A DNA stretch of 64,000 nucleotides from Amaranthus tricolor (GCF_026212465.1 NC_080058.1:8299485-8363484); one strand, 5' to 3'; positions 1 to 11,756 are shown, numbered from the stretch's first letter. Notes: generated by a model not told the origin, from the sequence alone. A program made the numbers and translations.

Positions 1-3000
1 TTCCATGTTGGGTTCATACAGTAAATTCCCGAACACCACTCACCCAAATTCGTATCGGAGAAAAGCTCTAAAAGAATTTCTTATACATGGATCCCAAAAT
101 CATACAAAGACTGCCATGTGCAGAATCTCAGACAGTAAGCAGCTTGGCTTGTAAGCATCTCCTAGGAGGATTTGTCATCAAGTAAAGTTATATTGGCTGA
201 AGTGTGTTCACTCCGTGCAACGATTGCAAGTTAAGAATACTAAGTCAAAATTCTTAGGAAAGAAAGATGGCTAAAATAACCCAAGCAATAAGTCTATGAT
301 ACATCACAAAAGGGAGAGAGTAGGGTTCCTTAGCATCATAATATATAAATATATGCCACCGAAGGTTCTTCAATTCACTTAAGGTATTAAATACCAAACA
401 TTGCAACACTAATATGGACAATCAACACAGCGTTTTTTGTTATGGGCCAAAATCATGGAAATTTTCATAAAATAACCAAATTAGACACTCACGAATAATT
501 GTGTGATGATAACCAACATTTAACATAACTTCAAATAAAACAAATAGTGATTTATACTTCCAAAAGACACAAGGGCCGACACCAAAAGGAAAAGTGAACT
601 TTTCGGCAATTCATATCTAAAAAATCATTTTCTACACCCCTCCTCATCAATCCAAAACTTAAAAACTATGTACAAAAAGAGCTAGCCAACAAGAGTGAAT
701 GGGTATAGAGATTAAACCATTAAGGTCAATGTCTCAAAATCAGCAAACGATCATCAATCATCATGAACTTGTTTAATGAACTTGTAATACTCTCCTCGTC
801 TCTTTTAAGTTTATAGTTGTCATTTAAAAAAAAAGTTAATAAATTATAAACTCATTATCTTATGCCTTGAGTATCCCCCTTGATTATAACAACTTCACTG
901 CTCTTAATTTCTTTATAAATGAGCTCTTCAAAATTACCTCAAGTTACTTAATTCTATTAACAACCATAAACACCATATTCTTGATCATTGATTTCAACTG
1001 TTCATTGCTATCATTTCCTCCAATTCATAGCAATAATGTCTATCCGTACCACTACTATTTGACCATACCATTTTGTACAACTGATTTCAAAACTTAAGAC
1101 TAAGGGCTACCGCTAAGAACTCTTCAACAACAAAGGGTCATAATTTCTAGATTATGAATAGACATGTCTCACAGCAGAAACTTTTGCATATTTTCCATCA
1201 ATTGAAACTTTTGTTTCAGCTTTGAACCCATCAATCAAATCTATTAGCAAAATCAATGAAATCCACAAACAAATGAAATTCCTCATAAAGTTACAACTCT
1301 AAACTACCAGTCAATTTGTTTGTGCTCTTAAAAGGAGGCATTCCCCACTAGAAACAATATTAATTGCAAATTGAGAACCCAAAACATAAATAGTAAATCA
1401 TTACAAGGCCAAACCAACAAATTTTGCTGTTTCGCAATTTATGTGCCATTTTTGTTATCAATATCTAATATCAAACTTGAATATTCTGTTTCTTAATGGT
1501 ACTTCCCCCCATAAACTATTTGTTCGAAAGGCCCCTACGTCATTTCCTATTGCCAAAGATTCCACAATTCATGTTGCAATCTTTCCAATGCTCAACGAAA
1601 GTCCACTCAAGACGAATGCAAAAAGGAGCAAGATATGTTATACAATTTACCTCCTAAAAACATTTGAAAAATAAAAGATAGTTACGTAATTTCCACCTTA
1701 TAAAATTCCTCCAAAAAACACTCAATCTCATGAAAAAGCATCTCAAAGATGAAGCATGAAGATGGTTGAATTTTATTTTCCCTTCCATATTCAAATTCTT
1801 ATGGTTGTAGCATAACTCCCCAAGGAAGTCAAATGCAATAGAAAACAATCATATGGACGTGTATAGGAGCCTTGTCTTTGCTTTGTCGAAAAATATCCTT
1901 GTACAACATATATTGAAAAACTTGAATGAATTATAACCTTGAACATTTGCTTAAAAATGTTGTGCATTGTTGATTTAGAATTAAAGTTAAGAAAGTCCTC
2001 TTAACTCAATCATAGTGGAGTGTGAGCTTGTGATCATTAGAGCCTCTAGTTTTATTGTGACTTGTCCATATCAATTGGGATTAAAGGTTTGCCAACATAT
2101 CTTTCTTTTAATTCCATTCATACGCCTATTGAATCCCTTGTGGTGCATCTATATCAAATGATTCATCAACACACAATTAACAATTTATCCCCAATCTTAA
2201 ATTACACGATATTCTCCAATTATTCTTCATTTTCCCCTATTCAAAATCACATTACACTCACCAAAACACCCAAAATCCCAATCATGACTCTCAATTCTCA
2301 TCCTTACTTTGTGTTGTACTTGTATGCTTATCAAATTCCATCCTTACTTTGCGTTGTACTTGTATGCTCCAGTTTGCCACACCCAAGTATACAACACTAT
2401 TGATTACCAAGGGGACATCGTTTAGAACCTCTATATAAACAAGATGTAAATTTTTAGCCACTTCATCCTTGCTTTCTAATACAATTATTGCAAAAGGCAT
2501 TTCAAATAAACCCTAAAATACAGGTGATATTGAACACTAATTAAAATAAATAACTTATGAAGACCATATTTCAAATTGGAATTAGGCCCGACCATAGGGT
2601 AGGCCAAGAGTGCAACGACCCAAGGCCCAACTCTTGAAAGTGCCCAAAACGCAAATCCAAAATACGCTAAAAAGAAGGGAAAAGTAAAACAGCTGAACCA
2701 AAAATACTTCTCTTCTACATATGTACCCTAGCAATCCCATTTCAACTCTTCTACATTCTTTCTCGATTCTTCGATCGAACATAATTGCTTTCCACCAATA
2801 ACCTTGTCTTTCAATTTTCGAGTTAAGGTATAAATTGAACATTGAATTTTACAAGTTATATTTTCAATTTCATCTATCATTCATCAACACGAAGGATATG
2901 ATTAAAACTAATATAATGTTCTTCACCATCAAAGCTGAAGAATTAGATTCAACTACAAAGTTAACTGGTAAATTTCAATCTCTCCCATATATACAATCTG

Positions 3001-3309
3001 TACTCAATTTGCTAATTCTCTATTACTTCGATTGTTGATGTTGATTACACTAGTTTTTTTGTATCATATATGTATGAGTATTGCAAGGGAATGATGCTAC
3101 ATGGTAATTGAGATTAAAATTCTTGCAGCACTAATAAAAGAATATCTTGCATTTTAGTTTTTAAGGCAAGATATTTTGGTGACACTCAAAGGAGAGCAAC
3201 ATGCGTAATCTTCTGACTGACGGGGATGTGATGCTACCAATTGAGATTTTTTTTTCATTTAAACTTATTAATGTGAACAAAAAAACCTTGTTGAATCTTT
3301 TTATGTTTA
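1..3309. other. No gene recognised; possible introns or downstream part of the Arg/Ser-rich gene
   Basis: No recognisable exon was found here on either strand. It may hold the introns and later exons of the minus-strand Arg/Ser-rich gene whose first coding exon lies at 3733-3962, but I could not identify a continuing exon with the required phase. A 40-bp tandem duplication sits at about 2299-2368 (the second copy is partial). Around 2583-2650 there are GGCCC-rich words typical of decayed DNA transposons. Short ORFs in this stretch are AT-rich and show no family motif. Confidence 0.4.
1441..1680 (+). pseudogene. Possible Copia integrase-region relic
   Basis: A 77-codon open stretch carries words resembling the segment after the Copia integrase core, where an NGxSPxxLF motif precedes a region ending in a Lys/Arg-rich KTNAKRSK-like stretch and hydrophobic residues. 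The match is recalled from Copia polyproteins in general, not aligned. No other pol domain lies nearby in frame. If real, it is a short dead fragment of a plus-oriented Ty1/Copia element; it could equally be chance. Confidence 0.25.
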
Positions 3310-3625
3310 GATGAAGGAAATGGAGGGAAAGGAAGGGGAAAATTTTGGAGGGATGCCTTATTTGGATAACAAAATGAAAGGAAAGGGATTTAGGGACTTG
3401 GAGGGGAGAGATTTGAAGAGATTGAATGGATAATTTTTGTTAAGGTGTCAATTTTTCTAAAGTTGGAAAGATTTAAAGGAAAAACAATTCTCATCTTCCT
3501 TCCTTTCCTTCCCTTCCCTTCCCTCTAAACAAACAAGAATTAGTTCCTTTACATTTCTCTTCCCTTCATTTCCCTCGCGCCTCTTCCCCTTCTTTTCATT
3601 TCTTTTCTCTTCAAAATTATTATCC
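3310..3625. repeat. Polypurine/polypyrimidine inverted-repeat segment, MITE-like
   Basis: Purine-rich GGAGGGAAAGGAAGGGG-type sequence at about 3313-3420 is mirrored by pyrimidine-rich TTCCTTTCCTTCCC-type sequence at about 3488-3620, giving a loose inverted repeat. This resembles plant MITEs with G/A-rich termini. It lies in the presumed first intron of the minus-strand Arg/Ser-rich gene. No clear target duplication was found. Confidence 0.35.
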
Positions 3626-3732
3626 AAGTTTTGTGCAAAAGTAGAGGAATTAGAACAAAACCTAATAGCCAAACATACAGCGAAAAAAGAAATAAAAAAG
3701 AGATAGAAAAAGAAAAAGGCGCAGAAATTTAC

Positions 3733-3962
3733 CTATAATCATCAGTTGAATAAGAAGCAGAAGAGTAAGAATCTGAGGAAGAGTGATGACGACGACGTCT
3801 TTTAGATTTGGAATGAGACTTGGACTTACGGATCTTCAGAGCTTCACAATGACGGTTGTTACTGCGACGGCGACGGCGGGATTTATCTCTGTAAGACAAA
3901 GAAGTGGACGAACTAGATGATGTATCAGAAGATGATATCGCCGTCGATGAGGAGGCCGCCAT
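3733..3962 (-). CDS. First coding exon of an Arg/Ser-rich protein (partial gene)
   Basis: The ATG is at 3962 and the exon encodes 76 residues plus two bases. Residues 3-22 are Ser/Thr-rich. They are followed by a basic RRRRR patch, RS/KS dipeptides, a second RRRR block and a Ser/Tyr-rich end (SSSDSYSSASYS). The exon ends in ..TATAG followed by GTAAATTTC, a good splice donor, so the gene continues toward position 1 in phase 2. Arg/Ser-rich composition of this kind is typical of nuclear splicing-associated or SR-like proteins, which act in pre-mRNA processing. That is composition only: no RRM or other domain is visible because the rest was not found. It cannot be assigned to a named family. The upstream region is followed by a Stowaway MITE at 4179. 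Confidence 0.6.
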
Positions 3963-4178
3963 GATAATAGGAAGAGAAAGGGATGGTGCGGCAGCGGTAC
4001 TGCGATTGACGTTACGGAGTTGGGGTTTACTAAATGTTGTAAAAGTATGTTGTTTTTCGTTTGATTGTGAAGAATGGCTCGACTTTTAATTTGGTACATA
4101 AAATATCTAAGGCAAGACGAGCTCTTTGTGAGATACCCTCTCGAAACCACTTATACAAAAAAGGTCCAATATGAAGTA

Positions 4179-4424
4179 CTCTCTCTGTTCTCTAATAAGC
4201 TTTCTATTTGAAATATTTTATTTTAAGAAGAGAGAAATTTCACTAATGTTTTTTACACATATATAAAATATAAAATATATTTATGTGAGAACTTATTAGA
4301 TTCGCCTTAATGTATACTTTTTATTATGTATTTTTTATATGTGTATTTAGAGATATTGAGATTTAAAATTTGCTTTGAAAACTGTGCAAAAAGTAAACAT
4401 GAAGAACAAAAGAAACGGAGGGAA
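4179..4424. mobile_element. Stowaway-like MITE (Tc1/mariner type)
   Basis: A 246-bp AT-rich element with terminal inverted repeats CTCTCTCTGTTCTCTAATAA and, on the other strand at the right end, TTCCCTCCGTTTCTTTTG. It is flanked by TA on both sides (4177-4178 and 4425-4426). The CTCCCTCCGTT-type ends, TA target duplication and length match plant Stowaway MITEs. There is no coding capacity. It lies just upstream of the Arg/Ser-rich gene. Confidence 0.7.
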
Positions 4425-4429
4425 TACTC

Positions 4430-5130
4430 AAATTTGATTTTTTGTAAAAATTGAAATAATTTTTGAAATATTTTTGATTAAAGTTTTACAATGTATAAAC
4501 ACTAAATTGATTAATTTAATATTATAATCGATATTTTTATAGTCAAAATTAATGCCTTTAAAAAGATATAACTTATTATTTATAATTTAAAGGTCAAAAT
4601 TATAATTAATTTTTTTAAGGTTATAATAAACCTTTTAAGATTATAAGTTATAATTAATCACTATACTAGACAACTCATAACTTATAACTTAGCACTATAA
4701 GTGTTAGCTTAATTGCTTTAAAGTTGTCGTTGATTATTTTTTGATTCGTTAATTATATTTAATCTCTTTCAAAAAAAATTATAATTGATCAACTTATATA
4801 TATAATTGATTGATTACTTTAAGGTCATAATCGATCACTATAAAAACATAATTAATCACTTTAAAAATTCATAATGATCCATTTAAGTTTCTGTACAACT
4901 AAAACCACTTAAAAGTCAGATTGATGGCTTTAAGGTCAAAATTGATGATCTTTAGTTAAAATTGATCACGTTAATATTTATTAACACAACCACAAGCCTA
5001 CAACCACTTTAAGGTCAATATTGATGGCTTTGAGGTCAAAATTGACGACTTTAATATTACATATCCCATATTTATTCACTACAACATAATTTGCTTTTAG
5101 TAGAATATATTTAGCAATATTTAATTTAAA
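4430..5130. repeat. AT-rich degenerate array of a TTAAGGTCAAAATTGAT-like word
   Basis: The words CTTTAAGGTCAAAATTGAT(G/C)(G/A)C and TAATTGATCACTTTAA recur irregularly every 20-50 bp (for example about 4555-4660, 4780-4880 and 4915-5060). This looks like a decayed minisatellite or a repeatedly duplicated A/T-rich unit. The same word recurs near 15.4-15.6 kb and 46.0-46.15 kb. No gene is present. Confidence 0.5.
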
Positions 5131-5152
5131 TGTCACTATTTTAAATTTCTAA

Positions 5153-5153
5153 T

Positions 5154-5231
<78 letters not shown>

Positions 5232-5305
5232 CATATATATATATATATGTGTGTGTGTATATATATATATACACACACACACACATATATACACACACAC
5301 ACACG
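5153..5305. repeat. Compound (TA)n/(TG)n/(CA)n microsatellite
   Basis: About 150 bp of almost pure dinucleotide repeat: TA runs, then GTGTGTGTGT, TA again, then two ACACACACAC blocks separated by ATATAT. Open frames across it encode only Tyr/Ile/His repeats and are not genes. Confidence 0.95.
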
Positions 5306-5639
5306 CTATTTTATATCAATTCTATATAATTTTGTTAAAAACTATTGACAAAAAGTTAAGCATGATAATATATTTTATTATATGTATGCTTTAAATAAAA
5401 TTTGATTTACAATTACATTTTTATGGAATTGAGATCACATGGAGCGCATATAATATAAACATATTTAAATAAGAAGACAAGAGGAGGGTAAGACGTGGGT
5501 ATACATAGTTAGCCATGTGGGTTTGAATGCATACCTAAAGAGTGCCATACGCGAGTATGAAAATTTTATTGGACATTTAGAATATGATAGGATAATAACC
5601 ATGTACAATGCAAGAAAGTACAAGGGGAGAAAATCCCAA

Positions 5640-6135
5640 CTTATGAACCATTAATATGGTTGAAGATGAAGCAAAGACATCATCAAGCGGAGATAAGAGA
5701 AAGAAACATAGTAGTTTCAAGGGAAATCTAATAACAACAAAAAGTCCAATGACAATGGTTGTTGGGACTATGGAAAATCCGGGCATCGCAAGAAAAATTT
5801 GCTTTGTGTTCAAGAACAAACAAAAGAAGGCTAAAGCTCATGCAAGCAATGACCTTCCTACTAAGGGTGATCTTGAAACTTTGAATAAAAATTATGGTAT
5901 GGTTTTTTTTTTTCAATAGATTCTAATTTAAATGTTGTGCAGGATAATCACATGGCATGAAGAATCGATTTTGTGGCTTCTAGACGTGCAACAACAAACA
6001 AATGTTCAAAATCTTTCACATGGTGGTTGATAGAGAAAATCTCTACATGAGAAACAACTATTGCATCAAGGTCCATGGTCAAGGAAAAGTTAACTATTGT
6101 TTACTTCAAGAAATTTATTAGTCCTAAGGATGTTT
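5640..6135 (+). pseudogene. Decayed Ty1/Copia gag-protease fragment
   Basis: Between about 5750 and 5830 one frame reads CWDYGKSGHRKKN, a damaged CCHC zinc knuckle (expected CxxCGKxGHxxxxC; the second and last Cys are lost). It is preceded by a Lys/Ser/Gly-rich linker as in Copia gag. About 100-350 bp downstream come stop-interrupted words resembling the protease and post-protease segment. Frames change within the fragment and no LTRs were seen, so it is a dead remnant. Confidence 0.5.
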
Positions 6136-6139
6136 ATTA

Positions 6140-6812
6140 GTCGCGATATTAATAAGAACCTTGCCTCCACCTATTGTTGAATCGATTAGGATATAAAACA
6201 GTATTTGAATCTGATAGATGCATATTCTTCAAATATACTTTGTTTATAGGGCGTGCTTACTTGTGTTGTAAACTATTCAATTTGATAATAAGTAAATCAT
6301 ATTGGATTACATTGATTGACCTATTTAGTTACTACACACAAAAGGCAAAAATTATAGTTTGATACTATATAATTGAGTAATTCATTTCAAATTATTGAAT
6401 CATAAATTAAGAAAATAAAAATGACAAATTTTAGTTAGCCATGCTCAAATTTTCAATGACTTTAACTATTTTCAAAAATAACGTGAAAACAATTTTCATC
6501 TTAAATTTTTTGATTTGCTAAATTTTAAATTTGAATTAATTTTATATTTCTAAATGAAATCATAGTTATCAGCACAAGGTAACCACGAACTAACTAGAAT
6601 CAAAAATATGATATTATCGGTGAACACATTACACATACCTTAATTAATTAAGTGTTCTAACAACTAGTAAAAATATGAAAGAAAAAGTTTGTATCAAATA
6701 CAAGATCTAAAAACCATCAATGTAAGCTAAGTTTAAATTGTAAGTTTATAGAACAAAATGAAAAGGAAAACAAAGGAGAAATAACTAGAGGTATAAGGAA
6801 TAATTTAACACT
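6140..6812. other. AT-rich sequence, includes 3' flank of the pectin methylesterase gene
   Basis: No gene or clear repeat is seen. The part next to 6812 should carry the 3' untranslated region of the minus-strand pectin methylesterase; AATAAA-like words occur but no single poly(A) site can be chosen. Confidence 0.5.
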
Positions 6813-9800
6813 TTACATAAATAAAGCAACCCACATTACCAGCCCACTTAAAATAATGTGCAACTCATATGTGGATGACTTAGTTCCAGAGCTAGGTTTT
6901 GGTGGAGTAATTGTAGGTGGAGGCAATTTATCTGCTTCCTCATCAGGGCTAGGAGCTGTAGTAGGTGGAAGCCAGTCTGAAACCTCTTCCAAAGGACTTT
7001 GTGCCGGTGATGGGGTTAGACTTGGAGTAATGGCAATGTTGTTTGGAGAAGGTGCTGGACTTGGGGGTTCAGCCCTTGCTGGACTTGGCTCATCACCATC
7101 TGGAACATTCCCTGACATATCATCATTAGTTTCGTCACCTTCTGTAATTTCTTCATTCTCCATAAGCATTCTTTCCAATTCACGTACTGTTACTGGACCC
7201 ACTTGTATCGACACTCCTGGAGTTGGTGTTGGGCTAGGAATCTCGAGTTCGATTCCAAGGGAAGAAGCGGGAGCAGGTGCGTCACTTATACTGGAAGTTG
7301 ATGATGGAGCTTCTGAACCTTCTACAGTTGTTTCGGGCTCTGTAGATGACGATGAACCAGATGAATATCCTGCACCAGATGATGATGATCTTTCTGAAGA
7401 AGTTCCAGAGGAAGAGGAGCCGTAAGAAGAGCCTAAAGGTGTAGAGGAAGCTCCAGAACCAGAAGAGGTTGATCCTTTTGAAGAAGTTCCTGAGGAAGAA
7501 GAGCCAGAAGGAGTAGATGAAGATGAGTGAGAAGTTCCAGAAGAAGAAGAGCCACTTGATGAAGATCCTTGAGACCCTTTGTGTTTAGAATGGCCACTTG
7601 ATAAAGATCCATCAGAAGAAGAACCACTTGATGAAGATCCACCATAAAAAGAACCACTTGAAGATCCACCAGAAGAAGAACCGCTTGATGAAGATCCACC
7701 ATAAGAAGAACCACTTGATGAAGATCTACCAGAAGAAGAACCGCTTGATGAAGATCCACCATAAGAAGAACCACTTGATGAAGATCCACCAGAAGAAGAA
7801 CCACTTGATGAAGATCCACCATAAGAAGAACCACTTGATGAAGATCCACCAGAAGAAGATCCACTTGATGAAGATCTACCATAAGAGCCTCCTAATGAGG
7901 AATCATCGGAACTTGAACCACTTGACGATGAACTACCAAAGGAAGATTCACCTGAAATGGAGGATAATGGCGCTCCTGCCGGTGTTTCTGCAAAATTTTC
8001 GCATTGAAATACTTATAATTATCATAAAACTCTTCACTTTGTCAAATATCAAAAAAGTTTGTTCCTCCAAGTTGTTTTAAGCCAAAATCAAAATACAACT
8101 ATGATCACTATCTTTGTTATTAGCTTTTGACTTTTCAATTCATAATAAATGGCAAATAATAAACGGCTAGTTTTAATCAAATATATATATTTTCTAGCAA
8201 CCAATGATCAATTGATAAAAAAATCGATTTACTGTCACTAACAAGATTAAGATTAGTATTATATGTGACCTCCCAAAATTAGAGTTAATCATACTAAAAT
8301 CTTGCAACCCTAAAATTGAAAATTAGATGATTAGATTACCTGAAATTTCGGAAATAGGAATAGTAGACAAATTAGGTTGATAAGGAACACGAGAAGTTCT
8401 AATCCAATCATCATTATCAAACAATTTAGGTGGCATAAAAGTTTCAGCACGATCCACAAGTATATTCTTAATTCCAGTCCACTTAACCCTGTTAGCCAAA
8501 CCAGAACCAGCCCCAACATTATTATACTCACCATAATAACATGTTTCAAGTGCAAAATTACCTTCCCATGGTAACCACCCTTCACCTTGAATGAAATCAC
8601 CAATCTCAGATTCCATTATAATTGTCTTAGAATACTCTTTCCATGGCCTTCCTAAATAAGCCTTATTCTTGTTCTTAAGTGGTAAGTATTCAGGATCACC
8701 TTCAAATCTACTGTTATGAATAAATATTCCTGTTGGTTGGTGTCTTTCCATTCTGCCTTGTGCTGTGACAATGCAGTTTTGGTTGTCTAGCGGTTTTCGA
8801 ACCACGAAAACACAATTCTGGAAGAAGGATGCTGCATCGCCGAAGATGAAATCGATTGTGCCTGTGATTCTGCAGTCGCGGTAGAATTGACGGTATGTGT
8901 GTGCGTAGAGTGTGTCTTGGTATCCGTCGAAATGGCAATTGAAGAAGATTGATTTGTCTGACTGTGCACGGAATGCTACTGCTTGATGTTTTATTGCTCC
9001 TGCTGAGTTCTCTATTCCTATGTCTGTTGCCATGAAGAAATCTCCTAGAACAGCTGCAATCAATTACATTGTTCGTTAGTTTTTATTATTTTTCAGTTTA
9101 GTAAACGACTGCTGGTTGAAGTTGTTGGCTAATTTGACCGGTTATAGATTTTGATTGATTACTAGCCAAACTAGTGTCAAGGAACCAACTCAATCAAATG
9201 CTTAAGCTGATGGTTGAAGCTCCATGATATGTTATATACTCTAACAAGCCCCCTTACATGAGAGTCCTTTTGGGTTAGAAGTATGGATGGTGCATAGGTT
9301 CTCCTCATATCTGGCGCAAAATATTCCACTTTGAATGAGGGGTAGTTGAGATTTGACCTTATGATTTCTTGTAATACTGGTTTTTGATAACAATTCAAAG
9401 AATTAACCAAAAGCTTAATCTGATGGTTGAGGCTCCATGATATATTATATACTCTAATAGCTAGTTGTCTTTCAAACCAACTCGTATGGATTGATATGGT
9501 GTTAGCTATTGGTTGTTGGTTGTTTATTAGTAAATAACTAGGCGAATAGTCAAATTTGGCAATTTACCAAATGCTTGTTTCATGTTTTCACTATTTGACC
9601 AAGCAAAAAGCCAATAACAAAACCCAATCAAATAGTCAAGAAAAAGTAATTTGTCAAATACCCATATATTGATTGAACATAACATAGCATGACATAATCA
9701 CATAATTATAAACATAGCGCTAAAACAATAAAATACTTACAAACAGTAGCGGTCTTGAAAGTTTTGACACCATCAACAAAATTTTTGTTATTAGTAATCC

Positions 9801-11677
9801 TAGTCTTAGTAGGACCATCACCAACAAAAACAACATTAGTCATCCATTTAAAAAGCACAAGATATTCTTCATAAACACCTTCCTTAATATATATAACAAA
9901 ACTCTCCTTCCCATCCTTAGGAACATCCTTTAAAGCATCTTCAATAGTCTTATACTTACCACTCCCATCTTTAGCCACAACCACATTAGCCTTAGCCTTT
10001 AAATCATTAGCCAAATTAGGAGCTTCCAAAAGCCTACGCCTAAACCCATCAACCCATTCAGGCCAATACTCAGCACCATCACTTGAAGAATGCCCAATGA
10101 CTTGATCATAGCTAACAAGAAGCTTTCTTCTCTTATCATCCTCCTCGTCGTCGTCGGGAAGAAGAACACTATCATCATAATTGGTTAAGAGAGATCTATG
10201 TGGGTTGTGTGATAAGAGTTTTCTACCATTAAAGGATGAAATGTCAAGGGTGGTAAGTAAGGTTGATAGGTCATTTACAATTGCAAGCCCATTGCTAGAC
10301 ATTTGCATGGCTGTTTGTAAGACTTTTCGCATTTTTGCGCCTGCGTCAGTTGTTGTGTTTTCAAACCCATCTAAACATGTCTCTTGGTATGTCCTTGTTG
10401 CACTAATCCATATCTTGAGGTTGGATAGCATTTCCTTAATCTGATCAAATCATGGTACATTTAGCAATTAGAGTGTTAGCATAATTATATAAATAGATTA
10501 AAAAATAAAAACTAACTATTTATTTATTTAAAGAAATGCAACACTTAATTTTTCATGTTTTACATTCCAACTCATGGCTTTGATGTAAGTCGGTTTGTGT
10601 TATCATGTCAAAAACCTCACTTACTAAAAATTAGAAGTTAAAAGTTAGAAGTTCATAGTTAAATATACTCTATTATCTACATATTTAGAATTATACTTAT
10701 GACTTATTATATTTAAACTATATTATATTCTTCATTTGTTTTTTTTAATTTGCAACCAAACCAACTTTACACTATTATCATAAAATACTTTACATATTAC
10801 TGCTATTTTACAAGATACAAACATAATCATTTGGGATTGTTTTATTCATCTTATCGCATATTTTCATAATAACAAATTTTTATAATTTTAATTGTGTATA
10901 ACTCTAGATATAAACAATTCGAAAAACGCAATAGACTGCATAAAAAGAGTTTGGGTGCAAGTAAAAAAGACAAAAGAAATATTATATATAGCTGATGGTT
11001 GAGACCACAAGATATGCTATATACTTTAAAACGCCCCCTCACACGAGAGCCCTATGCGCTAAAAGTGTGGATGCAACACATGCTATTTTTAGATTTGGTG
11101 CGGAATTCAAGTATGTGACCTCTAGGCTCTAGCTTGTCACGCTAGCTCTGATATCATGTCAATGAGCCAACTCAACCAAAAACTTAAACTGATGGTTGAG
11201 ACTCCGATATATGTTAGATACTCCAACAAATACCATAAAATAAACAAATTGGGAAATCCAAAAAAGCAAACAAACCTTATCCCCATCAAACTTGCCAACT
11301 TCATCCCAAGAACGTTGAAAATCATCCATAGCATCTTGAAACAACTCTTTACAATCTTTAACAGACACAGCCGTGATAGGATCCTTTTCAAGCTCTTTCA
11401 ATACCGTCGAATTATCCACAATTGCAAATAACTCATTCTTAGCAGAAGCAAACGCAGCTTTAACAAGCTCTTTCGGATCATCCGTCTTAACGGTCGACAA
11501 ACTTTGCATACACGCTTCCTTATAATCCGTTGGTTGACATATTGCTTGAACAGCCTTAGACGTTGATGTCAATCTTGGCTCGTCCTTCCCCCAGTTTGTC
11601 ACAAACCCAATTGTCACCGCACCAATTAGCCCTACCAACAATAATGATGATAATGTTATGATTATAACTCGCGACAT
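6813..11677 (-). CDS. Type-I pectin methylesterase with inhibitor-like pro-region and long Ser/Gly-Pro-rich, GPI-anchor-like tail
   Basis: It demethylesterifies cell-wall homogalacturonan. Exons: 11677-11276, 10440-9741, 9053-8340, 7987-6813; phases 0/1/1 agree and give 996 residues. Residues 4-26 are a signal-anchor. The PMEI-like pro-region carries the family's four Cys (ICQPTDYKEAC, DCKEL, ETCLDGF). An RRLL processing site lies at 269-272. The catalytic domain (about 285-600) has QAVAF (Gln391), QDTLY (Gln413, Asp414), DFIFGD (Asp435) and LGRPW (Arg503, Trp505), so it looks active. Residues 606-996 are unusual: about 100 residues of Ser/Gly repeats, an acidic stretch, arabinogalactan-protein-like SP/AP/PP motifs, then small residues (SSGTKSS) and a hydrophobic end, as in GPI-anchored proteins. 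Ordinary type-I enzymes are about 550 residues; from memory, a long-tailed class like Arabidopsis PME21/PME28 exists. Wall or plasma-membrane location is inferred. Confidence 0.9.
7621..7880 (-). repeat. Coding 60-bp minisatellite in the pectin methylesterase tail
   Basis: Four near-identical 60-bp units (about 30-bp sub-period) encode alternating GGSSSSGSSY and GGSSSSGSSS decapeptides; flanking units are degenerate. One unit has a short in-frame deletion near 7660 and Gly-to-Arg changes occur near 7730 and 7877. All variation keeps the minus frame open. The opposite strand also stays open and encodes a His/Lys repeat that has no other support. Confidence 0.9.
9174..9460 (-). repeat. SINE-like repeat copy in pectin methylesterase intron 2
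   Basis: This shares the words GAGAGTCC-TTTGGGTTAGAAGT, ATATTCCACTTT and GATGGTTGA-GCTCCATGATAT with copies near 11.0, 14.9, 27.4 and 31.3 kb. Its left end on the plus strand reads TGTCAAGGAACCAACTCAATC, and a second partial copy of the GATGGTTGAGGCTCC end follows at about 9420. It lies between exons 3 and 2 of the pectin methylesterase gene. Confidence 0.6.
10985..11225 (-). repeat. SINE-like repeat copies (two abutting) in pectin methylesterase intron 1
   Basis: Same family as the copy at 9174. It contains GCTCTGATATCATGTCAA (about 11142-11160), the complement of a tRNA-Met-like TGGTATCAGAGC head, immediately followed by the CCAACTCAAC-type tail of a second copy. The head-to-tail arrangement suggests insertion of one copy next to another. 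Confidence 0.6.
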
Positions 11678-11756
11678 TTTTTGGTATTTTATTTGTTGTG
11701 AATATTTACACAAAGAAAATAAATGAAGGCCCGAGAGGCCTTCTTTTACACCTACG

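Noticed and set aside
5173..5394. Tyr/Ile/His-rich open frame
   Set aside because: Entirely produced by the TA/CA microsatellite.
6856..7425. Plus-strand open frame of 189 codons over the same exon
   Set aside because: Shadow of the Ser/Pro-rich minus-strand coding sequence, which restricts stop codons on the other strand.
7598..8080. Plus-strand open frame of 160 codons encoding His/Lys-rich repeats opposite the pectin methylesterase tail
   Set aside because: It is the antisense of the Ser/Gly minisatellite; the minus frame is continuous with a catalytic domain through a phase-matched intron, and the plus frame has no independent support.
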